Assembly (NCBI GenBank): GCA_002428455.1
Contig: DIWL01000045.1
Location: forward strand, 19,208-25,190
Source: Anaerolineaceae bacterium UBA6107
Lineage (GTDB): Bacteria > Chloroflexota > Anaerolineae > Anaerolineales > Anaerolineaceae
Reading direction: 5' to 3'
Length of the DNA stretch: 5,983 nucleotides
Positions within the stretch are counted from its first letter, which is position 1. Every line of letters starts with the position of its first letter. Positions 1 to 5,983 of the stretch are shown here, one piece after another. Under the pieces are notes generated by a model that worked only from the letters and a program-made list of their open reading frames with translations, made no database searches and was not told the origin of the DNA. The position numbers and the translations under genes were made by a program.

Positions 1-632
1 CGCGGAGACCAGAATTCTCCCTCTACGCCAACCACCTTTTGCATTCCTTCCAGGGAGGGCAGCACGCTGTTCAAGCGCTGGCGCACCAGGAAGAGCCGCT
101 CGTGGAAATCCTCCGGCAAATCCTGCTGTGAGCGGTCAGCCAAACCCAGGCGGTCGAGGTACCAAAGTTCAGCATTCGCCACGTGACGCAGAACTCCTGA
201 AATGCTCCAGCGTTCGTTTTCAAGTTTACAGGCAAGCTGCGCGGGATCGAGCCCGGCAGCCAGTTCGAGCAGGTCCTCGCGGCTCCACTGGAGGAGGAGT
301 AAACCGCGGCGGATCTCATCGGCCGAGAGCGGTTTCCAGTCGTGGCGGAACCAGGCGTTGACCTCGTAGCCGTCCTGTGCGAGATCAAAATCCTTATTGA
401 TGGAGAAGACCTCGAAACTCTCCTCCAGGTGAATATCAAAATCACCCAGGTTCTTCATCCAGGAATCCGCCAGGTGGCTGTCAATCCAATCCTTGTATCG
501 CAGTAACGCTTCAGGAAGACGGATGATGGCCTCACTGCCTGTAGCGCCGTAAGCGAAACAGCCGGGGTAATCAAGCGCCCAGGCGATCGATCGGCCTTCA
601 ACGCCATTCTCAACACCAATCTTTACGCGCAT
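1..632 (-). CDS. HicB-like / DinB-like domain protein, C-terminus cut by window edge
   Basis: The frame is open from an ATG at 632-630 to the left edge, giving 210 codons without a stop, so the C-terminus is missing. A strong ribosome-binding site (GGAGGG, bases 645-640) lies 7 nt before the ATG. Residues 1-55 (MRVKIGVENG start, then DYPGCFAYGATGSEAI and a helix to DWID) resemble the HicB-type fold, with its 'PGC...G.T..EA' pattern. Residues about 105-195 look like the DinB/YfiT-type helical bundle: LLLLQWSREDLLEL, then RWSISGVLRHVANAELWYL, where His150 is the likely first metal ligand. The remaining metal-binding histidines of DinB proteins would lie beyond the window. DinB-superfamily proteins are often thiol-dependent transferases or of unknown role, so no reaction is assigned. 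The gene is divergent from the ABC operon. I am fairly sure it is a real gene and moderately sure of the two-domain reading. Confidence 0.82.
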   Translation of the reverse strand, partial: MRVKIGVENGVEGRSIAWALDYPGCFAYGATGSEAIIRLPEALLRYKDWIDSHLADSWMKNLGDFDIHLEESFEVFSINKDFDLAQDGYEVNAWFRHDWKPLSADEIRRGLLLLQWSREDLLELAAGLDPAQLACKLENERWSISGVLRHVANAELWYLDRLGLADRSQQDLPEDFHERLFLVRQRLNSVLPSLEGMQKVVGVEGEFWSP

Positions 633-651
633 AATGTCACCCTCCAAGCGG

Positions 652-660
652 ATTATAGCA
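652..660 (-). promoter_or_regulatory. Extended -10 promoter element for the leftward gene
   Basis: On the minus strand this reads TGCTATAAT, a consensus -10 hexamer preceded by the TGn of an extended -10. No convincing -35 hexamer sits 16-18 bp upstream, which extended -10 promoters tolerate. The predicted start site, about 7 nt downstream, would fall at or just before the GGAGGG ribosome-binding site. The leader would then be very short (about 13 nt). This is inferred from motifs only. Confidence 0.45.
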
Positions 661-690
661 CGGCAGATCACCCGAGTATGGGGCGGGAAC

Positions 691-718
691 TTGTTGTATG
701 ATTAAGGCGTCCTATACC
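691..718 (+). promoter_or_regulatory. Candidate promoter of the Yip1/ABC operon
   Basis: TTGTTG (691-696) and TATACC (713-718) are separated by 16 bp and resemble -35 and -10 hexamers. Each matches the consensus at about four of six positions. A start near base 725 would give a leader of about 20 nt that still contains the ribosome-binding site. The site lies in the only gap upstream of the four-gene operon, so a promoter is expected here, but these hexamers are only a moderate match. Confidence 0.35.
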
Positions 719-733
719 GGAATAACCTGTAAA

Positions 734-740
734 AGAGGTG
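734..740 (+). promoter_or_regulatory. Ribosome-binding site deciding the GTG start at 745
   Basis: The stretch AAAGAGGTG (732-740) matches an ideal Shine-Dalgarno sequence with one mismatch and ends 4 nt before the GTG at 745. An in-frame TAA at 730-732 rules out any start further upstream. The next in-frame Met (residue 70) would remove the first membrane segment. Together these support GTG as the true start. Confidence 0.7.
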
Positions 741-744
741 TGTC

Positions 745-1524
745 GTGGCATTGAATGAGAATGGATCGAAGAAAAAAAAGCAGGGATTGATCTTTAAATG
801 GGTCATCCCGCTGTTCATCAAACCAGCCAAAACAACGCAAGAGATCGGCGCGCAGGAAAAACCGGTCTGGCTGACCCCGCTGCTTATCCTATCAGTGCTG
901 GCACTGCTGGCCGTGGTGATCGCTGCACCGGTCCAGCGGCAGGTGATCCAGATGGGCACCAACATGCCCCCGGATTTCCAGTATTACTCTCCTGAGCAGC
1001 AGGATCAGTTCTACCAGGCGCAGGCCAACCAGACCTCACCCCTGTTCCTTTATGTTTTTCCGGCGCTTTCAGGCTTGTTGAAGATCTGGGTACCATGGTT
1101 CCTGCTCAGCATCATCCTTTACCTGGCTTTGACCCTGGCGGGGAGCCGTGTCAGCAGTACACGATCCTACAACCTCGTTGGCTGGTCGATGCTGCCTTTT
1201 GCAATCCGTACCCTCGTTCAGATCGGGGTGATGCTGTTCTCCCGTTCGATAGTCTCAGCACCAGGCCTGGCGGGCTTTATTGACAGCGAAGCAACCGGGG
1301 GCGGAGCGTATTTTAGAAGTCTGCTGGGTTTTATTGATATCTATTTTATCTTTCAGGTCATCCTGTTGATTCTGGGCGCGGTGAAACTTTCCGGACTGAC
1401 CCGCACCAAGGCGGTTGTGGCCACGCTGGTTTCTGTCATCCTACTGCTTTTCCTGGCGGCCATTCCAGGGTTGCTCTCATCAGCGCTGGGCGGGCTTTCA
1501 TTTACCGGAGGTTTTTACTTCTAA
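745..1524 (+). CDS. Yip1-family multi-span membrane protein
   Basis: This 259-residue integral membrane protein starts at GTG. The N-terminus is cytosolic-looking and basic (KKKK at 9-12). A 'FIKPAKTTQEIG' stretch (24-35) follows, typical of the lead-in of bacterial Yip1-domain proteins. About five hydrophobic segments are visible: residues 42-63, 98-132 (long, possibly two), 145-166, 193-215 and 223-244. The polar stretch 64-97, rich in Gln and Tyr, should be a loop outside the helices. Yip1-domain proteins are named after eukaryotic Golgi trafficking factors; the role of the bacterial ones is not established. The gene leads the operon, and its TAA is only 9 bp before the ATPase ATG, so it is probably co-transcribed with the transporter. 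An accessory or assembly role is inference. It could instead be labelled a generic YIP1/DUF membrane protein; membrane topology is the safest part of the call. Confidence 0.85.
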   Translation: MALNENGSKKKKQGLIFKWVIPLFIKPAKTTQEIGAQEKPVWLTPLLILSVLALLAVVIAAPVQRQVIQMGTNMPPDFQYYSPEQQDQFYQAQANQTSPLFLYVFPALSGLLKIWVPWFLLSIILYLALTLAGSRVSSTRSYNLVGWSMLPFAIRTLVQIGVMLFSRSIVSAPGLAGFIDSEATGGGAYFRSLLGFIDIYFIFQVILLILGAVKLSGLTRTKAVVATLVSVILLLFLAAIPGLLSSALGGLSFTGGFYF

Positions 1525-1533
1525 GGTAGCCAT

Positions 1534-2289
1534 ATGGATGAACTGACCGACAACAACGTCTTTATGAAGATCCGTGAATTGACCAAGATCTATTCAATGG
1601 GTGAATCTACCGTGAATGCACTGGATGGCGTTTCACTTGACATTCAGCCCGGTTCCTTCACAGTAGTAATGGGACCTTCAGGCTCGGGCAAGAGTACATT
1701 GCTTTACCTGATAGGCGGACTGGACTGGCCTACCTCCGGTTCGATCACTGTTGCGGATGATCAGATCGAGAAAATGGATGAGAACGCGCTGGCTGAATTC
1801 AGGCGCAACCGGGTAGGCTTTATCTTTCAATCCTTCAACCTGGTATCGTCCATGCCAGCAGAGGAGAATGTGGGCTTTCCGCTGCGTTTTTCCGGCGTGC
1901 CCAGATCAAACCGCAAAGCCAGGGCACAGGCCGTACTGGCGCAGGTGGGTCTGAGCGACCGTACCACGCACAAACCGACTGAGTTGTCAGGCGGTCAGCA
2001 GCAGCGCGTGGCAATTGCCCGCGCCCTCATTAATGATCCGCCGCTTATCCTGGCGGATGAACCGACCGGAAACCTGGACAGTCACAGCGGTTTTACGATC
2101 ATGAAATTACTGGCAGATCTCAACAAAGCCGGCAAGACGGTCATTGTGGTCACGCATGATTCACGCATGCGCCAGTTTGCCACTGATACCATCCATCTGC
2201 TGGATGGAAAGGTGGTCTCGGAGGATGAATTTATCAAAGCCACCGAAAGCCTGACCCAAACAATTGAAGAACAAGGTGATCAATTATGA
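1534..2289 (+). CDS. ABC transporter ATPase subunit, MacB/LolD type
   Basis: This 251-residue nucleotide-binding subunit has every ATPase motif intact: A-loop Tyr20 (TKIYSMGE), Walker A GPSGSGKST (47-55), Q-loop Gln99 (FIFQSFNL), signature LSGGQQQRVA (151-160), Walker B LILADEP (171-177), D-loop GNLD (179-182) and H-loop His208 (VVTHDS). The wording of the motifs ('FIFQSFNLV', 'LADEPTGNLD', 'IVVTHD') is characteristic of the MacB/LolD/FtsE family, which powers type VII ABC complexes from the cytoplasmic face. The protein is slightly longer than the usual 220-230 residues because of about 10 extra N-terminal residues and an acidic/polar tail after about 230. The ATG at 1534 is preferred because AAGGT (1523-1527) precedes it, while the internal ATG at 1564 has no ribosome-binding site. 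Its TGA overlaps the next ATG. The partner permease is encoded at 4065-5396. Confidence 0.96.
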   Translation: MDELTDNNVFMKIRELTKIYSMGESTVNALDGVSLDIQPGSFTVVMGPSGSGKSTLLYLIGGLDWPTSGSITVADDQIEKMDENALAEFRRNRVGFIFQSFNLVSSMPAEENVGFPLRFSGVPRSNRKARAQAVLAQVGLSDRTTHKPTELSGGQQQRVAIARALINDPPLILADEPTGNLDSHSGFTIMKLLADLNKAGKTVIVVTHDSRMRQFATDTIHLLDGKVVSEDEFIKATESLTQTIEEQGDQL

Positions 2290-4058
2290 AAAAGTCATTC
2301 ATGCAATTCTCCATCCTGCTTGTCATCATCATGATGATCGCGAGCGTCATTTCGAACACGGTAAACGCCGCGCCGATGGGAGCGAGCGTCACGATCGGGA
2401 GCGGGAAAACAAGCAAAAGCGGTCTGCCCGGTTCAACAGTTAAATACAAGCTGACCTTAACCAATAATGAGGCGGCTGCCATCGATGTAAAACTGAGTGC
2501 GGTCAGCACAGGCGGCTGGAACGATCCGGTGGTTGTTCCGGACGTATTGACACTGGACGGTAACAGCAGCCAGGAAGTGGTGGTAAATGTGCCCATCCCG
2601 GGATCTGCGTTGAGCGGACAAAATGACGTGACCGCGGTGTACGTGAAGGATAGTGCGGATGCGCTCCTGGCAACCCTGCAATTATCCACAAGGGTTGATG
2701 TACCCGTAACTCCGGAACCGCGCCCTACGGCCATTCCAGGCAGACCATTGATCACCATGTCTGCCTACAGCACGGGCGGAGCCAAACTCTACGCCGGCAG
2801 CGAATTCAACCTGCAGGTGACCTTGCGCAACGATGGGCAGGTACAGGCGAACAACGTGGTGGTCGCGTTCGATGGGGCTGATTTCTTTCCGCGCGATACA
2901 GGCGGTGTACGCACCGCCGGCACCATCACCACGGGCAACGCCGTTACGGTCAGCCAGAAGTTCCTGATCGGCGACGCGCTGGCCTGGGCGAATATTGCTC
3001 CCATCAAGGCGGCGGTCAGTTACACCGACGCAACCGGCAACGCTTACACCGAGAATTTCACCATTTCGATCGTGATCACCGAGCCATCCTCGAGCGGTTA
3101 TTCCGCGACAGCCACTCCCTCGGTTCCACAACGGCCGCAACTGGTGGTCACCGGCTACACCACGGATGTCGATCCGCTGCAACCTGGTTCCATCTTTACG
3201 CTGACGTTGAATGTGAAGAACCTGGGCACGGCGGATGCCAAGGGTGTATCGGTTGTAGTGGGTGGCGGTGTTTCTGCCACAGATGACATGGGCACCCCGC
3301 AGGCTGGCGGCATTTCCACCTCAGGCAGTGACCTGACGACCTTCGCGCCGATGGGCAGTTCCAACGTGGTGTTCATGGGCGACATCAACAAAGAGGCGAT
3401 GGCCTCGGTGAACCAGCAGCTGGTGGTGAACGTCACCGCTGCCCCGGGGGCTTACACACTCAAACTATCATTTGTTTACACGGATGCAAAAGGCAACCGC
3501 CAGGTGGACGACCAGGTCATCACGCTGCTGGTCTATTCCTTGCCGCAGGTGGAGGTAAGTTTCTACCGCGATCCCGGTTTCTTCAACGCTGGAATGGAGG
3601 GTATCCTTCCGCTGCAAATTACCAACCTCGGTAAAAAGACTTATGTATTGGGCAATATGAAAGTGACAGCTGAAAACGCGGATATTTATAACAACGTGTT
3701 ATTGGTGGGTGCACTGGATCCCGGTGGTTATTACACGCTGGATGCCAACCTGATGCCGTACCAGGAAGGTCCGCTGGAGTTGAAGATCCTGATCAATTAC
3801 TCGGATGATTTCAATCAACCGCGCTTCATCGAACAGGTGATTTCCCTCGATATTCAGCCTCCCATGGAAATTCCCCCGGATATGGGCGGCGTGGATGGCG
3901 GCGGAGTTGTGGAGCCGCAACCTGAGACCTTCTGGCAAAAAGTAGCCCGCTTCTTCAAGGGGTTGTTTGGACTGGGCAGCGGCAAGGGAGAAGAGCCCCC
4001 GGTGTACGAGGAAATGCCCGGCGAGGATATCGTTGTACCTGTTATTCCAAAGGGATAA
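2286..4058 (+). CDS. Secreted NEW3/CARDB-like repeat protein linked to ABC transporter
   Basis: This 590-residue protein has a clear Sec signal peptide: MKKSF, hydrophobic core about 7-23, and a likely signal peptidase I cut after Ala28 (VNA|AP). Four Ig-like beta-sandwich units follow, at about 32-140, 155-265, 285-418 and 421-525. Unit 1 has the NEW3 pattern (LPGSTVKYKLTLTNNE, GGWNDP, then VNVPIPGSALSGQN). Units 2-4 repeat 'G..F.L.L...N.G' near their start and a 'Y.D..GN' or YSDD turn near their end. Proline/serine-rich linkers lie at 139-154 and 265-284. The tail (526-590) is Pro/Gly/acidic around an amphipathic helix, FWQKVARFFKGLFGLG (549-564). I see no catalytic motif, LPXTG, lipobox, cysteine or C-terminal membrane span. 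Such domains usually mediate adhesion or protein contacts. The start overlaps the ATPase stop by 4 bp (ATGA), with AAGGTG at 2273-2278 as ribosome-binding site. Sitting between ATPase and permease, it is plausibly the transporter's extracytoplasmic partner (inference). It is not a MacA: no lipoyl or hairpin region is apparent. Confidence 0.88.
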   Translation: MKKSFMQFSILLVIIMMIASVISNTVNAAPMGASVTIGSGKTSKSGLPGSTVKYKLTLTNNEAAAIDVKLSAVSTGGWNDPVVVPDVLTLDGNSSQEVVVNVPIPGSALSGQNDVTAVYVKDSADALLATLQLSTRVDVPVTPEPRPTAIPGRPLITMSAYSTGGAKLYAGSEFNLQVTLRNDGQVQANNVVVAFDGADFFPRDTGGVRTAGTITTGNAVTVSQKFLIGDALAWANIAPIKAAVSYTDATGNAYTENFTISIVITEPSSSGYSATATPSVPQRPQLVVTGYTTDVDPLQPGSIFTLTLNVKNLGTADAKGVSVVVGGGVSATDDMGTPQAGGISTSGSDLTTFAPMGSSNVVFMGDINKEAMASVNQQLVVNVTAAPGAYTLKLSFVYTDAKGNRQVDDQVITLLVYSLPQVEVSFYRDPGFFNAGMEGILPLQITNLGKKTYVLGNMKVTAENADIYNNVLLVGALDPGGYYTLDANLMPYQEGPLELKILINYSDDFNQPRFIEQVISLDIQPPMEIPPDMGGVDGGGVVEPQPETFWQKVARFFKGLFGLGSGKGEEPPVYEEMPGEDIVVPVIPKG

Positions 4059-4064
4059 ATTGTC

Positions 4065-5396
4065 ATGCGATTTGTTGATCTGGTAAGCCTGATCCTGTAC
4101 AACCTGGGACGCCGCAAGGGCCGTGTACTGCTTACCGCCATTGGTGTGGTCATTGGCACAGCCGCTGTGGTGGTGCTGGTATCGCTCGCGGTCGGGCTGC
4201 AAAAGAACGCCACACAGTCGTTATGGGGCATCAACGATCTGACCAGCATTGAGGTATACCCCGGGTACCAGGAAGTGATGGCGATGGAGGTAAAGGGCGG
4301 CGGCGGGGGTGGAGGAATATATGGCGGTGATACAGGTGTCAAGTATCTCACCCCAAAAGCCATCGAAGAGATCAAGGTCATTCCCGGTGTGAAGCAGACC
4401 ATCATTCATGATTACATGCAAGCTTCGATGGAGTTGTATTTTGGCAAACTGATGTCCTGGGGAAATATCATGGGCGTTGACCTGACTGACCTGGCGGACA
4501 TGGGTCTGGAGGCTGAACGCGGTACGACCGAATTGACCAAAGGAACGGTGGTGGTCGGCTCATGGGTGCCGCAAAACTTCTACAATCCCAACCCGCGCCC
4601 GGGTGAAGAAATGACCGAGCCGCCGGACCTGCTGGACCAAAACCTGAAGGCAGTGCTGATCAAATATACGCAGGATGGTCAGGAAGTCAGGCGCACGGTC
4701 AGTTTACGCGTGGTGGGCATCCTGAAAGAAACACGCGGCCAGGCTGACGGCAATATGTACATGAATTTGGGCGAAGTAACAGCCTTCAGTGAATGGTCGC
4801 GCGGTTCGCGCATCGACCGCAACAAGGAAGGGTACAGCTACCTGATCGTGAAGGCCGAGGACCCGGATGTGGTGCTGGATGTGGCAGATCAGATCAACGC
4901 ACTGGGCTACATGGCCAATACTCCGCAATCCTACCTTGAAGGGATCAATTCCTTCTTCCTCGTATTGCAGATCATTTTCGGCGGCGTGGGTGCGATCGCG
5001 CTGCTGGTGGCGGCGATCGGCATCGCGAACACCATGACCATGTCGATCCTCGAACGCACGCGCGAGATCGGGTTGATGAAGGCAGTCGGGGCGACCAACC
5101 GGGATGTATTGAGCATCTTCCTGGGGGAGGCTGCCGGGATCGGTTTTGTAGGCGGGCTGGGCGGGGTGATCCTGGGTTGGGGAGCCAGCGCCGTGTTGAA
5201 CGTGGTGGCGTTGTCCTACTTCGCCAGCCAGGCCTCAGAAGGCGGCGGCGGACTGCCCAGCGCGGCTGCGGCTACACCCGCCTGGCTGCCGCTATTCGCA
5301 CTGGTGTTTGCCACCATCGTGGGCCTGCTTTCGGGATTGTACCCCGCGCTGCGGGCAGCTACGCTGGTACCGGTGAATGCCCTGAAATATGAGTGA
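4065..5396 (+). CDS. ABC transporter permease, MacB/FtsX type
   Basis: This 443-residue permease has the type VII layout: TM1 at about 21-45, a large extracytoplasmic domain (about 46-296, MacB-core-like), TM2 at about 297-322, TM3 at about 352-386 and TM4 at about 406-427. The FtsX-domain hallmarks are clear: ILERTREIGLMKAVGATNRDV (328-348), the cytoplasmic coupling segment that contacts the ATPase, and the C-terminal GLYPALRAATLVPVNALKYE (424-443). In this family ATP hydrolysis drives movement of the extracytoplasmic domain rather than passage through a central channel. The substrate cannot be told from sequence. There are two oddities: seven consecutive glycines (78-84) in the extracytoplasmic domain, and a Gly/Ala-rich insert (388-405) between TM3 and TM4, which should also face outside. 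The ATG lies 6 bp after the previous stop; AGGGA (4051-4055), inside that upstream gene, serves as ribosome-binding site. No intrinsic terminator is evident after the stop. Confidence 0.95.
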   Translation: MRFVDLVSLILYNLGRRKGRVLLTAIGVVIGTAAVVVLVSLAVGLQKNATQSLWGINDLTSIEVYPGYQEVMAMEVKGGGGGGGIYGGDTGVKYLTPKAIEEIKVIPGVKQTIIHDYMQASMELYFGKLMSWGNIMGVDLTDLADMGLEAERGTTELTKGTVVVGSWVPQNFYNPNPRPGEEMTEPPDLLDQNLKAVLIKYTQDGQEVRRTVSLRVVGILKETRGQADGNMYMNLGEVTAFSEWSRGSRIDRNKEGYSYLIVKAEDPDVVLDVADQINALGYMANTPQSYLEGINSFFLVLQIIFGGVGAIALLVAAIGIANTMTMSILERTREIGLMKAVGATNRDVLSIFLGEAAGIGFVGGLGGVILGWGASAVLNVVALSYFASQASEGGGGLPSAAAATPAWLPLFALVFATIVGLLSGLYPALRAATLVPVNALKYE

Positions 5397-5491
5397 TCAG
5401 AAGTCGCTAATTAAAAGCTGCCGGGGATATACAGTGCTCACCCGTGCTATTGCACTCATGCCGGAACAACCCCAATGAATGATCTTCCCTG

Positions 5492-5514
5492 GCTGAAACC
5501 ACCTGAATTTCAGC
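5492..5514. repeat. 7-bp perfect inverted repeat over the hutU promoter
   Basis: GCTGAAA (5492-5498) and TTTCAGC (5508-5514) are exact reverse complements separated by 9 bp. The left arm coincides with the candidate -35 hexamer and the right arm ends one base before the base preceding the -10. Such placement is typical of a repressor operator. No T-tract follows, and the stem is AT-rich, so a terminator is unlikely. A regulator is not identifiable from this window. Confidence 0.5.
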
Positions 5515-5521
5515 GTATAAT
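5493..5521 (+). promoter_or_regulatory. Sigma70-type promoter of hutU
   Basis: CTGAAA (5493-5498, four of six matches to TTGACA) and a perfect TATAAT (5516-5521) are spaced by exactly 17 bp. Transcription would start near 5528, leaving a leader of about 29 nt that contains the GGAGG ribosome-binding site. This is the best promoter match in the window and suggests that hutU is not simply read through from the ABC operon. Confidence 0.6.
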
Positions 5522-5556
5522 AATCGGGAAATAATGCCCGTGACACTGGAGGATTT

Positions 5557-5983
5557 ATGGCTGAAGCGCGCGTGGTAAGAGCTCCTCGGGGGAGTATCCT
5601 GACCTGCAAGAACTGGCAGATCGAAGCAGCCTACCGTATGATCCAGAACAACCTGGACCCAGAGGTGGCGGAACGACCGCAGGACCTGGTGGTGTACGGC
5701 GGTCGCGGGCAGGCAGCGCGCAGCTGGGAGGCATTCGATGCCATCCTTGAGTCCCTGCGTACACTGGAAGTGGATGAAACCTTGCTGGTGCAGTCTGGCA
5801 AGCCGGTGGCGGTGTTCAAGAGCCACTCCGATGCGCCGCGCGTGCTGATCGCCAATTCCAACCTGGTGCCGCATTGGGCGACGCAGCAGCATTTTGACGA
5901 GTTGGCAGCCAAAGGGCTCATCATGTATGGGCAGATGACCGCCGGATCATGGATCTATATTGGCACGCAGGGCATCCTGCAGG
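5557..5983 (+). CDS. hutU: Urocanate hydratase (urocanase), N-terminal 142 residues
   Basis: Urocanase converts urocanate to 4-imidazolone-5-propanoate, the second step of histidine degradation to glutamate, using tightly bound NAD+ as an electrophile in the cytoplasm. The 142 visible codons carry family-specific stretches: RAPRG (8-12), NNLDPEVAE (31-39), LVVYGGRGQAARSWE (44-58, part of the NAD-binding region), ETLLVQSGKPVAVFK (74-88), VLIANSNLVPHWA (96-108) and YGQMTAGSWIYIGTQGI (124-140). These align without gaps, as I recall them, to the well-known bacterial enzymes of about 550 residues, so about one quarter of the protein is present and the gene runs off the right edge. The ATG is preceded by TGGAGGA (5547-5553) 3 nt upstream; RAPRG close to the N-terminus fits the usual family start. 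Other hut genes may follow downstream, outside the window. Confidence 0.97.
   Translation, partial: MAEARVVRAPRGSILTCKNWQIEAAYRMIQNNLDPEVAERPQDLVVYGGRGQAARSWEAFDAILESLRTLEVDETLLVQSGKPVAVFKSHSDAPRVLIANSNLVPHWATQQHFDELAAKGLIMYGQMTAGSWIYIGTQGILQ

Noticed and set aside
772..780. A8 run ending in G (A AAA AAG in frame) near the start of the Yip1-like gene, resembling a dnaX-type slippery site
   Set aside because: The -1 frame hits a TAA at 795-797 within a few codons, no stimulatory hairpin or internal ribosome-binding site is evident, and the run simply encodes a basic N-terminal Lys cluster.
1564..1566. Internal ATG as the start of the ABC ATPase, which would match the usual family N-terminus
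   Set aside because: No ribosome-binding site precedes it, whereas AAGGT lies 6 nt before the ATG at 1534, directly after the upstream stop.
3155..3436. Antisense open frames within the repeat-protein gene, and similar ones over the permease and hutU
   Set aside because: Their composition is that of a shadow frame, they have no recognisable domain, and the opposite strand carries clearly real genes.
2286..4058. Assigning the secreted repeat protein as MacA or another membrane-fusion adaptor
   Set aside because: It shows tandem Ig-like NEW3/CARDB-type units and lacks any apparent lipoyl-like or alpha-helical hairpin domain.
4296..4316. Glycine-codon stretch as a DNA tandem repeat or phase-variable tract
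   Set aside because: The codons are mixed (GGC, GGG, GGT, GGA), so there is no uniform repeat unit long enough for slippage.
5433..5456. AGTGC...GCACT inverted repeat after the permease gene as a terminator
   Set aside because: The stem is only 5 bp with a 14-nt loop and no T-tract follows, so it does not qualify as an intrinsic terminator.

Overview
This window is a piece of a moderately GC-rich bacterial chromosome. It carries a complete four-gene membrane/envelope operon flanked by two genes cut by the window edges. The gene mix (a HicB-like/DinB-like protein, a Yip1-type membrane protein, a MacB-type ABC module with a secreted Ig-like-repeat protein, and an urocanase) most resembles what I know from Chloroflexota, especially Anaerolineae. 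That placement is inferred from general similarity and is not proven. There is no sign of a mobile element, CRISPR array, tRNA or rRNA.

Layout: (1) Bases 1-632, minus strand, hold the N-terminal 210 residues of a protein with a HicB-like start and a DinB-like four-helix segment; its C-terminus lies outside the window. (2) Bases 633-744 are a short divergent intergenic region with a good extended -10 facing left and a weaker candidate promoter facing right. (3) Bases 745-5396, plus strand, form a tight operon: a Yip1-like multi-span membrane protein (GTG start), an ABC ATPase of the MacB/LolD type, a 590-residue secreted protein with about four NEW3/CARDB-like beta-sandwich repeats, and a MacB/FtsX-type permease. 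Intergenic gaps are +9, -4 and +6 bp. (4) Bases 5397-5556 are a 160-bp intergenic region with a strong-looking sigma70-type promoter overlapped by a perfect 7-bp inverted repeat. (5) Bases 5557-5983 are the first 142 codons of urocanate hydratase (hutU).

How the genes may work together: the ATPase and the FtsX-type permease should form a type VII ABC complex, the mechanotransmission class that includes MacB, LolCDE and FtsEX. In classical MacAB the partner is a periplasmic adaptor (MacA). Here that position is taken by a secreted multi-domain Ig-like protein, encoded between the ATPase and the permease and overlapping the ATPase gene by 4 bp. This suggests a dedicated extracytoplasmic partner or effector of the transporter. 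The Yip1-like protein leads the operon and may be a membrane accessory. I see no cysteine in any of the four operon proteins. hutU appears to be transcribed independently, from its own promoter, and belongs to histidine catabolism.
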